Source: UBA1413 sp964567485
GTDB lineage: Bacteria > Bacteroidota > Bacteroidia > Bacteroidales > Prolixibacteraceae
NCBI GenBank assembly: GCA_964567485.1
Contig: CAZMMX010000013.1
Span: 1-64,000 of the forward strand
Reading direction: 5' to 3'
DNA length: 64,000 bases
Both the position numbers and the translations under genes were made by a program. Shown here piece after piece: positions 1 through 7,775 of this stretch. Positions within the stretch are counted from its first letter, which is position 1. The number at the start of each line of letters is the position of its first letter. The notes beneath the pieces are model-generated. The model was given only the letters and a program-made list of their open reading frames with translations, was not told where the DNA came from and did no database searches.

Positions 1-7
1 CAGTGGG

Positions 8-1327
8 TCAGCATCCGTCACTATTACCCTCGGCATTCATCTTGTACCACGAAAGGGGGTGTGAACTGGGCCTTTCAATGGGCATGCCGTAGACCCGGTC
101 GAGGATCAACTGTGCCAGCACTCCCAGGGCGCGGGAAACACCGAAGAGTACGGTGTAGAAATTGTACTCGGTAATTCCGTAGTGGTGGAGCAGCGATCCG
201 CTGAAAGCGTCGACATTGGGCCATGGGTTTTTGATCTTTCCCGTGGCGTCGAGGATCGGTGGGGCTACCCGGTACATGGCGTTGGCCAGGTTCACCAGCT
301 TGTCGTTCTTGACATACCTTTCGGCAAATGCCTGCTGTACGCTGAACCGGGGATCGGTGATGCGCAGCACGGCATGACCATATCCCGGGACTACCCGTCC
401 TTCCTTGAGGGTCTTTTCAATGTAAGCGGCGATTTGCCCGTCGGTGGGTTCCTCGGTTCCCAGGGCTTCGATCATCTCGAACATCCAGTGGATCACCTCC
501 TGATTGGCAAAACCATGGAGAGGCCCCGCCAGTCCCGTCATTCCGGCAGCAAAGGCATAGTAAGCATTGCTCAGCGCCGATCCCACCAAATGCGTGGCAT
601 GGGCAGAGACATTCCCGCCTTCGTGGTCGGCATGGATCACCATGTAAAGCCGCAGAAGCCTCTTGACTTCCAGGTTGTCAAACCCCATCATGTAAGCCAG
701 GTTCCCGGCCCAGTCGAGGTTGGGATTGGGATCTATATGGTGGCCGTTGTGGTAGAGCTTCCGGTAGATATAGGCGGCAATACGCGGCAAACGGGCAATC
801 AGGTTCATCACATCCTCATACATGAAATCCCAGTAGAATTTCTTGTGAACCCCGGCACGATAAGCCTTCTGAAAGACCGACTCGGTGGCCATGGAAAGAA
901 TGGCGGTGCTGAAGAAGGTCATCGGCCGGGCAATCTTTGGCATGGCGTCGATCACGTCAAAGACATGCTGCGGAACGTGCGACCGCGTGGCCCAATCGCG
1001 CGATATGTTCATCACGTCATCCTTCTCTGGAATCTCCCCGATCAGCATCAGGTAGAACAATCCCTCGGGAAGGGGCTCTCCCTCAGGAGTCAGCTTGGGC
1101 AGCTTCTCACGCAACTCGGGAAGGGTATACCCCCGGAAACGAATCCCCTCGTTGGCATCGAGGTTCGACGTGTCGGTCACTAACGCCGGAATCCCCTTCT
1201 GGCCCGACAATACCTGGTCAATGGTCACCTGCGCAATGACCTTGTCACCATACTCCTTGCGGATCCTCTGGAACTCGGAAGAGCACTTGATCGCCTTCTG
1301 GTAAAATCTGTTCTTAATGTATTCCAT
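8..1327 (-). CDS. gltA: citrate synthase, eukaryote-like Si type
   Basis: Condenses oxaloacetate with acetyl-CoA to citrate in the cytoplasm, the entry step of the TCA cycle. The 439-residue protein shows the three catalytic residues in their usual contexts: His271 in GLAGPLHG, His318 in PGYGHAVLR and Asp373 in NVDAFSGSLL. Length and motifs match the mitochondrial-type enzymes rather than the shorter E. coli type. It lies 26 bp downstream of the bacterial-type isocitrate dehydrogenase and is probably cotranscribed with it. The stop codon is just inside the window, so the gene is complete. The family call is firm; regulation cannot be seen. Confidence 0.96.
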   Translation of the reverse strand: MEYIKNRFYQKAIKCSSEFQRIRKEYGDKVIAQVTIDQVLSGQKGIPALVTDTSNLDANEGIRFRGYTLPELREKLPKLTPEGEPLPEGLFYLMLIGEIPEKDDVMNISRDWATRSHVPQHVFDVIDAMPKIARPMTFFSTAILSMATESVFQKAYRAGVHKKFYWDFMYEDVMNLIARLPRIAAYIYRKLYHNGHHIDPNPNLDWAGNLAYMMGFDNLEVKRLLRLYMVIHADHEGGNVSAHATHLVGSALSNAYYAFAAGMTGLAGPLHGFANQEVIHWMFEMIEALGTEEPTDGQIAAYIEKTLKEGRVVPGYGHAVLRITDPRFSVQQAFAERYVKNDKLVNLANAMYRVAPPILDATGKIKNPWPNVDAFSGSLLHHYGITEYNFYTVLFGVSRALGVLAQLILDRVYGMPIERPSSHPLSWYKMNAEGNSDGC

Positions 1328-1353
1328 ACTCTCTAGTTTTTTGTGAATTCTTA

Positions 1354-2619
1354 TTAGTGCATATTGTCAATGATCTCCTGTGCGAACTCTTCCGTGGTGA
1401 GCAGGGTGGCGCCTTCCATCTGGGTGTAGAGGTCGGAGGTGACCCTCCGCTTCGAAAAGGTGTGGTCGAGGGCGTCGTACACATGCTCGGCAGCTTCGTC
1501 CCACCCCAGGTATTCCAGCATCATCACTCCGGAAAGGATGAGCGATCCCGGATTGGCCTTGCCGGTCCCCACGATGTTGGGAGCCGTTCCATGGGTGGCC
1601 TCAAAAATGGCATACCCGTTGTCGTAGTTGATATTGGCGCCCGGACTGATGCCGATGCCTCCCACCATGGCGGCCAACTGGTCGGAGATATAGTCCCCGT
1701 TGAGGTTCATGGTAGCGATCACCGAATGGTCAAAGGGGTGGAGCAGCGACTCCTGCAGGAAGGCATCGGTGATGACATCCTTGATGATCACCTTACGGGC
1801 CTTCACCGCTTCCTCCAGGGCCCCGTCGGCCTCTGCCTTTCCCTTTTCCGCCCTGATCTGAAGATACTGCTTCCAGGTAAATACCTGAGCGCCAAATTCT
1901 GCTTCCGCCAGGTCGTAGCCGTAATTTTTGAAAGCCCCTTCGGTGAATTTCATGATGTTTCCCTTATGAACCAGGGTGACAGAGGGTAGTTTCCGGTCCA
2001 GGGCATAACGGATGGCGGCGCGTACCAGCCGTTCCGACCCCTCCTTCGAGATCGGTTTGATGCCGTAAGAGGAACTCTCAGGGAACCTCACCTGGTCTAC
2101 GCCCAATTCGTCCTCCATGAATTTGCGCAGCTTTTCGGCCTTATCACTGCCGGCCATGAATTCGATGCCGGCATAGATATCCTCGGTATTCTCCCGGAAG
2201 ATATGCATGTCGACCCGGTCGGGGAACCGGATGGGAGAGGGGACCCCCTTGAACCAGCGAACCGGCCGCATGCAGACGTAGAGGTCGAGGGTCTGGCGCA
2301 GGGCCACGTTGAGGGAACGGATGCCCCCGCCCACGGGCGTCTCCAACGGCCCCTTGATGCCTACCAGATAGTCACGGAATGCCTCCAGGGTCTCCTCCGG
2401 AAGATACTCCCCCGTTTGGGCAAACGCCTTGCCCCCGGCCAGCACTTCCTTCCACACCAAACGGCGCCGGTCCCCATAGGCCTTGGTCACCGCGGCATCC
2501 AGAACCATCTGCGAGGGCCCGGTGATGTCCTTACCAATGCCATCCCCCTCGATAAAGGGAATCACCGGATGGTCGGGAACTACCAGCTTGCCGTTAACTA
2601 GTCTAATTTTATCACCCAT
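1354..2619 (-). CDS. icd: isocitrate dehydrogenase, bacterial type I, predicted NAD-dependent
   Basis: Oxidative decarboxylation of isocitrate to 2-oxoglutarate. The 421-residue protein is colinear with E. coli Icd, including the isocitrate-binding stretch with the serine (Ser102 here) that AceK phosphorylates in E. coli. The residues that hold the NADP 2'-phosphate in E. coli (Lys344, Tyr345, Val351, Tyr391, Arg395) are replaced here by Asn348, Ile349, Ala355, Ser395 and Thr399. Ile and Ala at these places are typical of NAD-dependent members, so I predict NAD specificity. No aceK is visible. It follows the second isocitrate dehydrogenase across a repeat array and precedes citrate synthase. 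Family call is sure; cofactor is inferred. Confidence 0.93.
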   Translation of the reverse strand: MGDKIRLVNGKLVVPDHPVIPFIEGDGIGKDITGPSQMVLDAAVTKAYGDRRRLVWKEVLAGGKAFAQTGEYLPEETLEAFRDYLVGIKGPLETPVGGGIRSLNVALRQTLDLYVCMRPVRWFKGVPSPIRFPDRVDMHIFRENTEDIYAGIEFMAGSDKAEKLRKFMEDELGVDQVRFPESSSYGIKPISKEGSERLVRAAIRYALDRKLPSVTLVHKGNIMKFTEGAFKNYGYDLAEAEFGAQVFTWKQYLQIRAEKGKAEADGALEEAVKARKVIIKDVITDAFLQESLLHPFDHSVIATMNLNGDYISDQLAAMVGGIGISPGANINYDNGYAIFEATHGTAPNIVGTGKANPGSLILSGVMMLEYLGWDEAAEHVYDALDHTFSKRRVTSDLYTQMEGATLLTTEEFAQEIIDNMH

Positions 2620-2710
2620 TGGAAAAATCTTAATTCTTAAATTATTCTTTATCTCTCTATTATCGTTAATTATCCTTTTTTGCTTTTTCTCGACCTCAAC
2701 CTAAACCCAT

Positions 2711-2758
2711 TTGTTGATTTGGTGATTAGATGATTTATCGATTTCGCTATTAATCTTA
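2711..2758. repeat. degenerate 8-bp tandem repeat
   Basis: Six consecutive 8-mers (TTGTTGAT, TTGGTGAT, TAGATGAT, TTATCGAT, TTCGCTAT, TAATCTTA) share a TTnnTGAT-like pattern that decays rightward. They sit in the intergenic region between the two isocitrate dehydrogenase genes, directly before the 55-bp repeats. Function unknown. Confidence 0.55.
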
Positions 2759-3076
2759 TCATCAACCTCAACCTACCATAATTCCGCGCTTACAGCGCTT
2801 AGCCGCGACCTTNNNNNNNNNNNNNNNNNNNNNNNNNNNNNNNNNNNNNNNNNNNNNNNNNNNNNNNNNNNNNNNNNNNNNNNNNNNNNNNNNNNNNNNN
2901 NNNNNNNNNNNNATCATCAACCTCAACCTACCATAATTCCGCGCTTACAGCGCTTAGCCGCGACCTTGACTCTGACCTCAATCTACCATAGGGTCGTGCT
3001 TACAGCGCTTAGCCGCGACCTTAACCCTGACCTCAATCTACCATAGGGTCGTGCTTACAGCGCTTAACCCCGACCT
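2758..3076. repeat. 55-bp tandem repeat array, at least four copies
   Basis: Copies lie at 2758-2812, 2913-2967, 2968-3022 and 3023-3076. The first two are identical and flank the N run; the others differ mainly in their first 30 bases. All share a core with a direct repeat GCGCTT-ACA-GCGCTT inside an imperfect palindrome (CGCG...CGCG). The last copy touches the stop codon of the eukaryote-type isocitrate dehydrogenase. The stretch 2620-3074 holds no gene, only this array, the 8-bp repeats and AT-rich sequence that should contain any promoter for icd-gltA. Confidence 0.9.
2813..2912. other. assembly gap (100 N) inside the repeat array
   Basis: Exactly 100 undetermined bases between two identical 55-bp repeat copies. 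A round 100 is the usual placeholder for unknown length, so the true number of repeat copies is not known. Confidence 0.97.
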
Positions 3077-4301
3077 ACTTTGCAAGTGCTTGTTTCAAGT
3101 TAGCATCGAGGGCTTCGAGGAAGGCCTCGGTGGTGAGGTAGTGTTCGGGTTGCAACTGGTCGCCATGGACGATCAGGGCCAGGTCCTTGGTCATTTTTCC
3201 GCTTTCGACGGTTTCGATGCACACCCTTTCCAGCGTGTGGGCGAATTTTTCCACCTCCGGGGTGTGGTCCAGCTTACCCCGGAAGGCCAGTCCGCGTGTC
3301 CAGGCAAAGATGGAGGCGATGGGATTGGTGGAGGTGGGTTTTCCCTGCTGGTGCATCCTGAAATGACGGGTCACGGTACCATGGGCGGCTTCGGCTTCCA
3401 TGGTTTTCCCATCGGGGGTGACCAGCACCGAGGTCATCAGTCCGAGCGATCCGAAGCCCTGGGCCACGGTGTCGCTCTGCACGTCGCCGTCGTAATTCTT
3501 GCAGGCCCACACAAAGGCGCCTTCCCATTTAAGGGCCGCAGCCACCATATCGTCGATCAGGCGGTGCTCATAGGTGATGCCGGCCTCCCGGAAACGGTCG
3601 CTGTACTCCTTATCGAAGATCTCCTGGAAGATCTCCTTGAAGCGTCCGTCGTATTGCTTGAGGATGGTGTTCTTGGTGGAGAGGTAGAGGGGCCATTTCT
3701 TGTCGAGGGCCTGGTTCATGCAGGCATGGGCAAATCCGCGGATCGAGGCGTCGGTGTTGTACATGGCCAGGGCCACGCCGTCGCCGGTGAAGTCATAAAC
3801 CTCGCGGGTCACGGGGACGCCGCCTTCCGGAGTGAAGGTGATGGTGAGCTTACCCCGTCCTTTGGTGACGAAATCGGTGGCCCGGTACTGGTCGCCAAAG
3901 GCATGACGGCCTATGCAAATGGGATATTTCCACCCCGGCACCAACCGGGGTACATTCTGAATGAGGATGGGCTCACGGAAGACCGTTCCGTCGAGGATAT
4001 TGCGGATGGTGCCGTTGGGCGACCGCCACATCTTCTTCAGTCCGAACTCCCTGACCCGCGCCTCATCAGGGGTGATGGTGGCGCACTTGACCCCCACACC
4101 ATATTTCAGGATGGCATGGGCGGCATCCACGGTCACCTGGTCATCGGTGGCATCGCGGTGCTCCATGCCCAGGTCGTAATATTTCAGGTCGATGTCGAGG
4201 TAGGGAAGAATCAGCTTCTCCTTGATAAACTTCCAGATGACGCGCGTCATTTCGTCGCCGTCAAGCTCAACCACCGGATGGAGTACTTTTATCTTATGCA
4301 T
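3075..4301 (-). CDS. isocitrate dehydrogenase, eukaryote-type, NADP-dependent
   Basis: A second enzyme for isocitrate to 2-oxoglutarate, from a different subfamily than the neighbour at 1354-2619. The 408-residue protein resembles human IDH1/IDH2: N-terminal VVELDGDEMTRVIW, substrate-loop SPNGTIRN at residues 94-101, and HGTVTRHFR with Arg312-His313, the pair that binds the NADP 2'-phosphate in human IDH1. NADP specificity is therefore expected. Its start codon overlaps the end of the aconitase gene by 8 bp, so the two are translationally coupled and citrate can be carried through to 2-oxoglutarate by one transcript. Confidence 0.95.
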   Translation of the reverse strand: MHKIKVLHPVVELDGDEMTRVIWKFIKEKLILPYLDIDLKYYDLGMEHRDATDDQVTVDAAHAILKYGVGVKCATITPDEARVREFGLKKMWRSPNGTIRNILDGTVFREPILIQNVPRLVPGWKYPICIGRHAFGDQYRATDFVTKGRGKLTITFTPEGGVPVTREVYDFTGDGVALAMYNTDASIRGFAHACMNQALDKKWPLYLSTKNTILKQYDGRFKEIFQEIFDKEYSDRFREAGITYEHRLIDDMVAAALKWEGAFVWACKNYDGDVQSDTVAQGFGSLGLMTSVLVTPDGKTMEAEAAHGTVTRHFRMHQQGKPTSTNPIASIFAWTRGLAFRGKLDHTPEVEKFAHTLERVCIETVESGKMTKDLALIVHGDQLQPEHYLTTEAFLEALDANLKQALAK

Positions 4302-6555
4302 TTTGCTTGCTTATGAGGTTGAGTGCCGATCCGGCCCGGAACCAGTCGATCTGCTGTTCGTTATAGGTGTGGTTCAGCGCGATCACCTCTTTGCTTCCGT
4401 CGGGGTGGACCACCTCGAGATGGAGGGGTTTCCCGGGGGTGAAGGCCATGAGGTCGGTGAAGTGGAACAGATCGTCTTCGCCGATTTTGTCATAGTCGGC
4501 TTCGTTCACAAAGGTGAGAGCCAGCATGCCCTGTTTTTTGAGGTTGGTTTCGTGGATGCGGGCGAAGGACTTGACAATGACGGCGCGAACCCCCAGGTGG
4601 CGGGGTTCCATGGCGGCATGTTCGCGCGAAGAGCCTTCGCCATAGTTATGGTCGCCCACGACAATGGTGGGAATGCCTGCCGCCTTATAGGCACGCTGCA
4701 CCGCCGGCACTTCCCCGTATTCCCCGGTCAGATGGTTCTTTACCTTGTTGGTGGCCTGGTTAAAGGCATTGACGGCGCCGATCAGCATATTGTTGGAGAT
4801 ATTGTCGAGGTGGCCGCGGTAACGAAGCCACGGTCCGGCCATGGAGATGTGGTCGGTGGTACACTTCCCGGAAGCCTTGATGAGCAGACGGGCCCCCATG
4901 ATGTTGCGGCCGTCCCAGGGGGCAAAGGGAGAGAGTTTTTCGAGACGTTTGGAGGCCGGGTCCACGATCACCTCGATGGCGCTGCTGTCGGCCGCGGGAG
5001 CCTGGTAGCCGGCATCCCCGACGTCGAAACCCTTCGGGGGAAGCTCAAATCCCGTGGGAGGATCCAGCTTTACGGCTTCTCCCAAGTCGTTGATGAGAAT
5101 ATCGGTGAGCGGGTTGAAGTCTAAGCGTCCCCCGATCACCAGGGCGGTCACCATTTCCGGAGAGGTGACAAAGGCATGGGTGTTGGGGTTGCCGTCGGCA
5201 CGCTTTGAAAAATTGCGGTTGAAGGAGTGGACGATGGTGTTGACTTCTCCCTTTTCGGCGCCGGGGCGCGACCACTGGCCGATACAGGGACCGCAGGCAT
5301 TGGCGAAGACACGGCCTCCCAGCTGCTCGAAGAGGTCGATGAAGCCATCACGCTCGATGGTGTAGCGCACCTGTTCCGACCCCGGGGTGATGGTGAACTC
5401 AGAACGGGTCTTGAGTCCCTTGGTGAGGGCCTGCCGCGCCACCGAAGCAGCACGCGAAATATCCTCATACGATGAGTTGGTGCAACTCCCGATCAGTCCG
5501 ACCGAAATCTCCAGCGGCCATCCATTGGCAGCCGCCTCCGCGGCGAGTTGAGAGATGGGGGTGGCCCGGTCAGGGGTGAAGGGGCCGTTGACGTGGGGCT
5601 CCAGTTCCGAGAGGTCGATCTCGATGAGCTGGTCGAAATATTTTTCAGGCTGTTCGTAGACTTCCGCATCGGCGGTGAGTTCCTCCCTGATGGCCGCTGC
5701 GGCTTCCACCACCTGGCTGCGGCCCGTGGCCTGCAGGTAACGCTCCATGGCCTCGTCATAGGCGAAGAGCGACGTGGTGGCGCCCACTTCGGCACCCATG
5801 TTGCAGATGGTGCCCTTGCCGGTGGCCGAAAGCGACTGCGCCCCCTCCCCGAAATATTCGATGATGGCGCCGGTGCCCCCTTTGACGGTGAGAATACCGG
5901 CCACCTTGAGGATGATATCCTTGGGGGCCGTCCATCCGTTCAGCCTGCCGGTCAGTTTGACGCCGATGAGCTTGGGCATCTTCAGCTCCCACGCCATGCC
6001 AGCCATCACATCGACAGCATCGGCACCGCCTACGCCAATGGCCACCATGCCCAAACCTCCGGCATTGGGAGTGTGCGAATCGGTGCCTATCATCATCCCG
6101 CCCGGAAAAGCATAATTCTCAAGCACCACCTGGTGGATGATCCCCGCTCCCGGCTTCCAGAAGCCTATGCCATATTTGTTGCTCACCGATTCCAGAAAAT
6201 CAAAGACCTCCTTATTGTTCTGCAGGGAAGCTCTCAGGTCGGCATGGCCGTTGTCATGCGCCAGAATCAAATGGTCGCAGTGGACCGTCGAGGGAACCGC
6301 CGTGCTCTTCTTTCCTGCATTCATAAACTGCAACAACGCCATCTGGGCCGTGGCATCCTGCATGGCCACCCGGTCGGGAGCAAAGTCCACATAGGATTTG
6401 CCCCGCTCAAAAGCCTGCCGGGTCGCAGAATCAAACAAATGGGCGTATAGTATCTTTTCCGCATAGGTCAGCGGACGGTTAAGAATTCTCCTGGCTTCGG
6501 AAACCTGCTCCCGGAAACCGGCATACACTTTCTGGATTAATTCGATGTCAAACAT
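4294..6555 (-). CDS. acn: aconitate hydratase, mitochondrial type
   Basis: Isomerises citrate to isocitrate through cis-aconitate using a [4Fe-4S] cluster. The 753-residue length and motifs fit the mitochondrial-type aconitase family. Cluster ligands are Cys358 in GSCTNSS and Cys421/Cys424 in ACGPCIGQW. Active-site stretches such as MIGTDSHTPN (155-164) and, near the C-terminus, the swivel-domain GEGSSREHAA are present. It is the first gene of a probable operon with the NADP isocitrate dehydrogenase; its stop overlaps that gene's start. Confidence 0.97.
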   Translation of the reverse strand: MFDIELIQKVYAGFREQVSEARRILNRPLTYAEKILYAHLFDSATRQAFERGKSYVDFAPDRVAMQDATAQMALLQFMNAGKKSTAVPSTVHCDHLILAHDNGHADLRASLQNNKEVFDFLESVSNKYGIGFWKPGAGIIHQVVLENYAFPGGMMIGTDSHTPNAGGLGMVAIGVGGADAVDVMAGMAWELKMPKLIGVKLTGRLNGWTAPKDIILKVAGILTVKGGTGAIIEYFGEGAQSLSATGKGTICNMGAEVGATTSLFAYDEAMERYLQATGRSQVVEAAAAIREELTADAEVYEQPEKYFDQLIEIDLSELEPHVNGPFTPDRATPISQLAAEAAANGWPLEISVGLIGSCTNSSYEDISRAASVARQALTKGLKTRSEFTITPGSEQVRYTIERDGFIDLFEQLGGRVFANACGPCIGQWSRPGAEKGEVNTIVHSFNRNFSKRADGNPNTHAFVTSPEMVTALVIGGRLDFNPLTDILINDLGEAVKLDPPTGFELPPKGFDVGDAGYQAPAADSSAIEVIVDPASKRLEKLSPFAPWDGRNIMGARLLIKASGKCTTDHISMAGPWLRYRGHLDNISNNMLIGAVNAFNQATNKVKNHLTGEYGEVPAVQRAYKAAGIPTIVVGDHNYGEGSSREHAAMEPRHLGVRAVIVKSFARIHETNLKKQGMLALTFVNEADYDKIGEDDLFHFTDLMAFTPGKPLHLEVVHPDGSKEVIALNHTYNEQQIDWFRAGSALNLISKQNA

Positions 6556-7051
6556 GGTAATTCCTATTTTTGCAATGGTGTTATACTTCGGTTTTTAAGT
6601 TAAACACTCTTTGGGCTGAAATGTTGACCAGTAGTCCCTTTTTTTGAACATCCTTTAAAGATAATCAATTAACCTTTTGACCCGCACATGTGTTCTTAAT
6701 TTTCACCACTTTTCTTAAGACGGCTGTTCAAGGCCGGCAACTCTCCTGCTCCCTGGCCCGACGAGAATTAATGAAGCTGTTGATACGCATTGACAAGACC
6801 GGGAGTGCATAGCAATGTGGAATTTTTTAGATTCCGCATCAACTGTTGAATTCCGGTGAGCGCATTCCCCGCCGGCTCTGCCACGGGGTGAGCGAACACG
6901 ACACTTAAGAATGCCTTGACGGAATCGGATTCCTCGCCGGGTCTGCCGCGAGGAGGTCCAATAAAGTTAAGCTCGAGGAGAAAATAACTTCAATATTTTG
7001 TAACTGGTTATTAGTTACATTTCGTATATTTGAACGACTGAAATCGTCCAT
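6556..7051. other. intergenic region between acn and hicA
   Basis: About 500 bases without a convincing gene. The left part should hold the promoter and leader of the aconitase operon; I find no clear TAnnTTTG box there. The right end holds the inverted repeat and -7-like box in front of hicA. The middle shows only short GC-rich inverted stretches around 6860-6950 and no RNA gene that I recognise. Confidence 0.6.
6999..7032 (+). promoter_or_regulatory. hicAB promoter with palindromic operator candidate
   Basis: A perfect 7-bp inverted repeat TGTAACT-(GGTTATT)-AGTTACA spans 6999-7019. A TATATTTG box (TAnnTTTG, Bacteroidota -7 type) follows at 7025-7032, 19 bp before the hicA start. HicB antitoxins commonly autorepress through palindromes at their promoter, so this is a likely operator. 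No canonical TTG -33 box is found at 19-21 bp spacing. Confidence 0.55.
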
Positions 7052-7300
7052 ATGACTACCAGGGAAAAATTGATTGACAGGTTTATAAGTAAACCTACCG
7101 ATTTTACCTACTCTGAATTAGCACGTATATTAAGCTTTTTTGGATATGGCGAAGTGCAAGGTACCGGATCCAGGGTGGTATTTGTGAATGGAACGAACAA
7201 CCGTAAGATAAAACTGCATAAACCTCATCCGGGGAAAATATTGAGACGATATCAATTGGATTTGATAGAACAGGAACTAAGAGGATTGGGAGTGCTATGA
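7052..7300 (+). CDS. hicA: HicA-family toxin (mRNA interferase)
   Basis: An 82-residue protein with the double-stranded-RNA-binding-like fold expected of HicA, which cleaves mRNA when free of HicB. The C-terminal signature HKPHPG (56-61) followed by a long helix is clear. At the place where many HicA proteins have the catalytic His (GSHH or GSNH), this one has GSRVVF with Arg41. I believe such an Arg variant also occurs in other Bacteroidota HicA proteins, so activity may be altered rather than lost. It overlaps hicB by 4 bp (ATGA), the usual toxin-first order. Confidence 0.85.
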   Translation: MTTREKLIDRFISKPTDFTYSELARILSFFGYGEVQGTGSRVVFVNGTNNRKIKLHKPHPGKILRRYQLDLIEQELRGLGVL

Positions 7301-7638
7301 ACAATGTATTGACTTATAAAGATTTTATCGGGACAGTGGGGTATAGTTCCGATGACCATCTTTTCTACGGGAAGATAGAGGGGATAGATGATCTGGTGAC
7401 ATTTGAAGGTGAAACCGTTTCAGAGCTTGAAACGGCGTTTAAGGAGATGGTGAATCAGCATATTGCAGACTGCAAGGCCGAAGGGAAACCCATTGAAAAA
7501 TCCTACAAAGGGGTATTCAATCTGAGAATCAGTCCAGGGCTTCACAAGAAAGCTGCCCGAATGGCCATGGTCAGGGGGATTACCCTCAATCAGATGATCA
7601 AACAGGCACTCGAAAAGGAGTTGGAAGATAATCCGTAA
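7297..7638 (+). CDS. hicB: HicB-family antitoxin
   Basis: A 113-residue antitoxin that should bind and neutralise the adjacent HicA and repress the shared promoter. The N-terminal half has the HicB partial RNase H-like pattern (VGYSSDDHLFYGKIEGIDDLV). The C-terminal part (LRISPGLHKKAARMA, then GITLNQMIKQALEKEL) looks like a ribbon-helix-helix DNA-binding domain. Its start overlaps the hicA stop, and it is followed by a strong hairpin terminator. Confidence 0.88.
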   Translation: MNNVLTYKDFIGTVGYSSDDHLFYGKIEGIDDLVTFEGETVSELETAFKEMVNQHIADCKAEGKPIEKSYKGVFNLRISPGLHKKAARMAMVRGITLNQMIKQALEKELEDNP

Positions 7639-7674
7639 CGGACAGTTATAGAATATCTTTCCAAGTAATACTAA

Positions 7675-7702
7675 AAAACCACCCCGGGAACAGGGTGGTT
7701 TT
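7675..7702. terminator. bidirectional terminator between hicB and the M3 peptidase
   Basis: A perfect 10-bp stem AAAACCACCC / GGGTGGTTTT with an 8-base loop (7685-7692). A-rich and T-rich arms make it usable from both strands, which fits its place between two convergent genes. Confidence 0.85.
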
Positions 7703-7775
7703 CAATATTATTTTAAACAGGTTGAGTGGCGCCTCTTGTTTTTCGTTTTCGCCAGATCAGAACCTGACGCCAGGA

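Noticed and set aside
2758..3076. CRISPR array
   Set aside because: The units are contiguous 55-bp tandem copies without unique spacers, and no cas genes are near.
3051..4316. 421-residue open frame opposite the eukaryote-type isocitrate dehydrogenase
   Set aside because: It begins inside the 55-bp repeat array and mirrors a strongly conserved enzyme.
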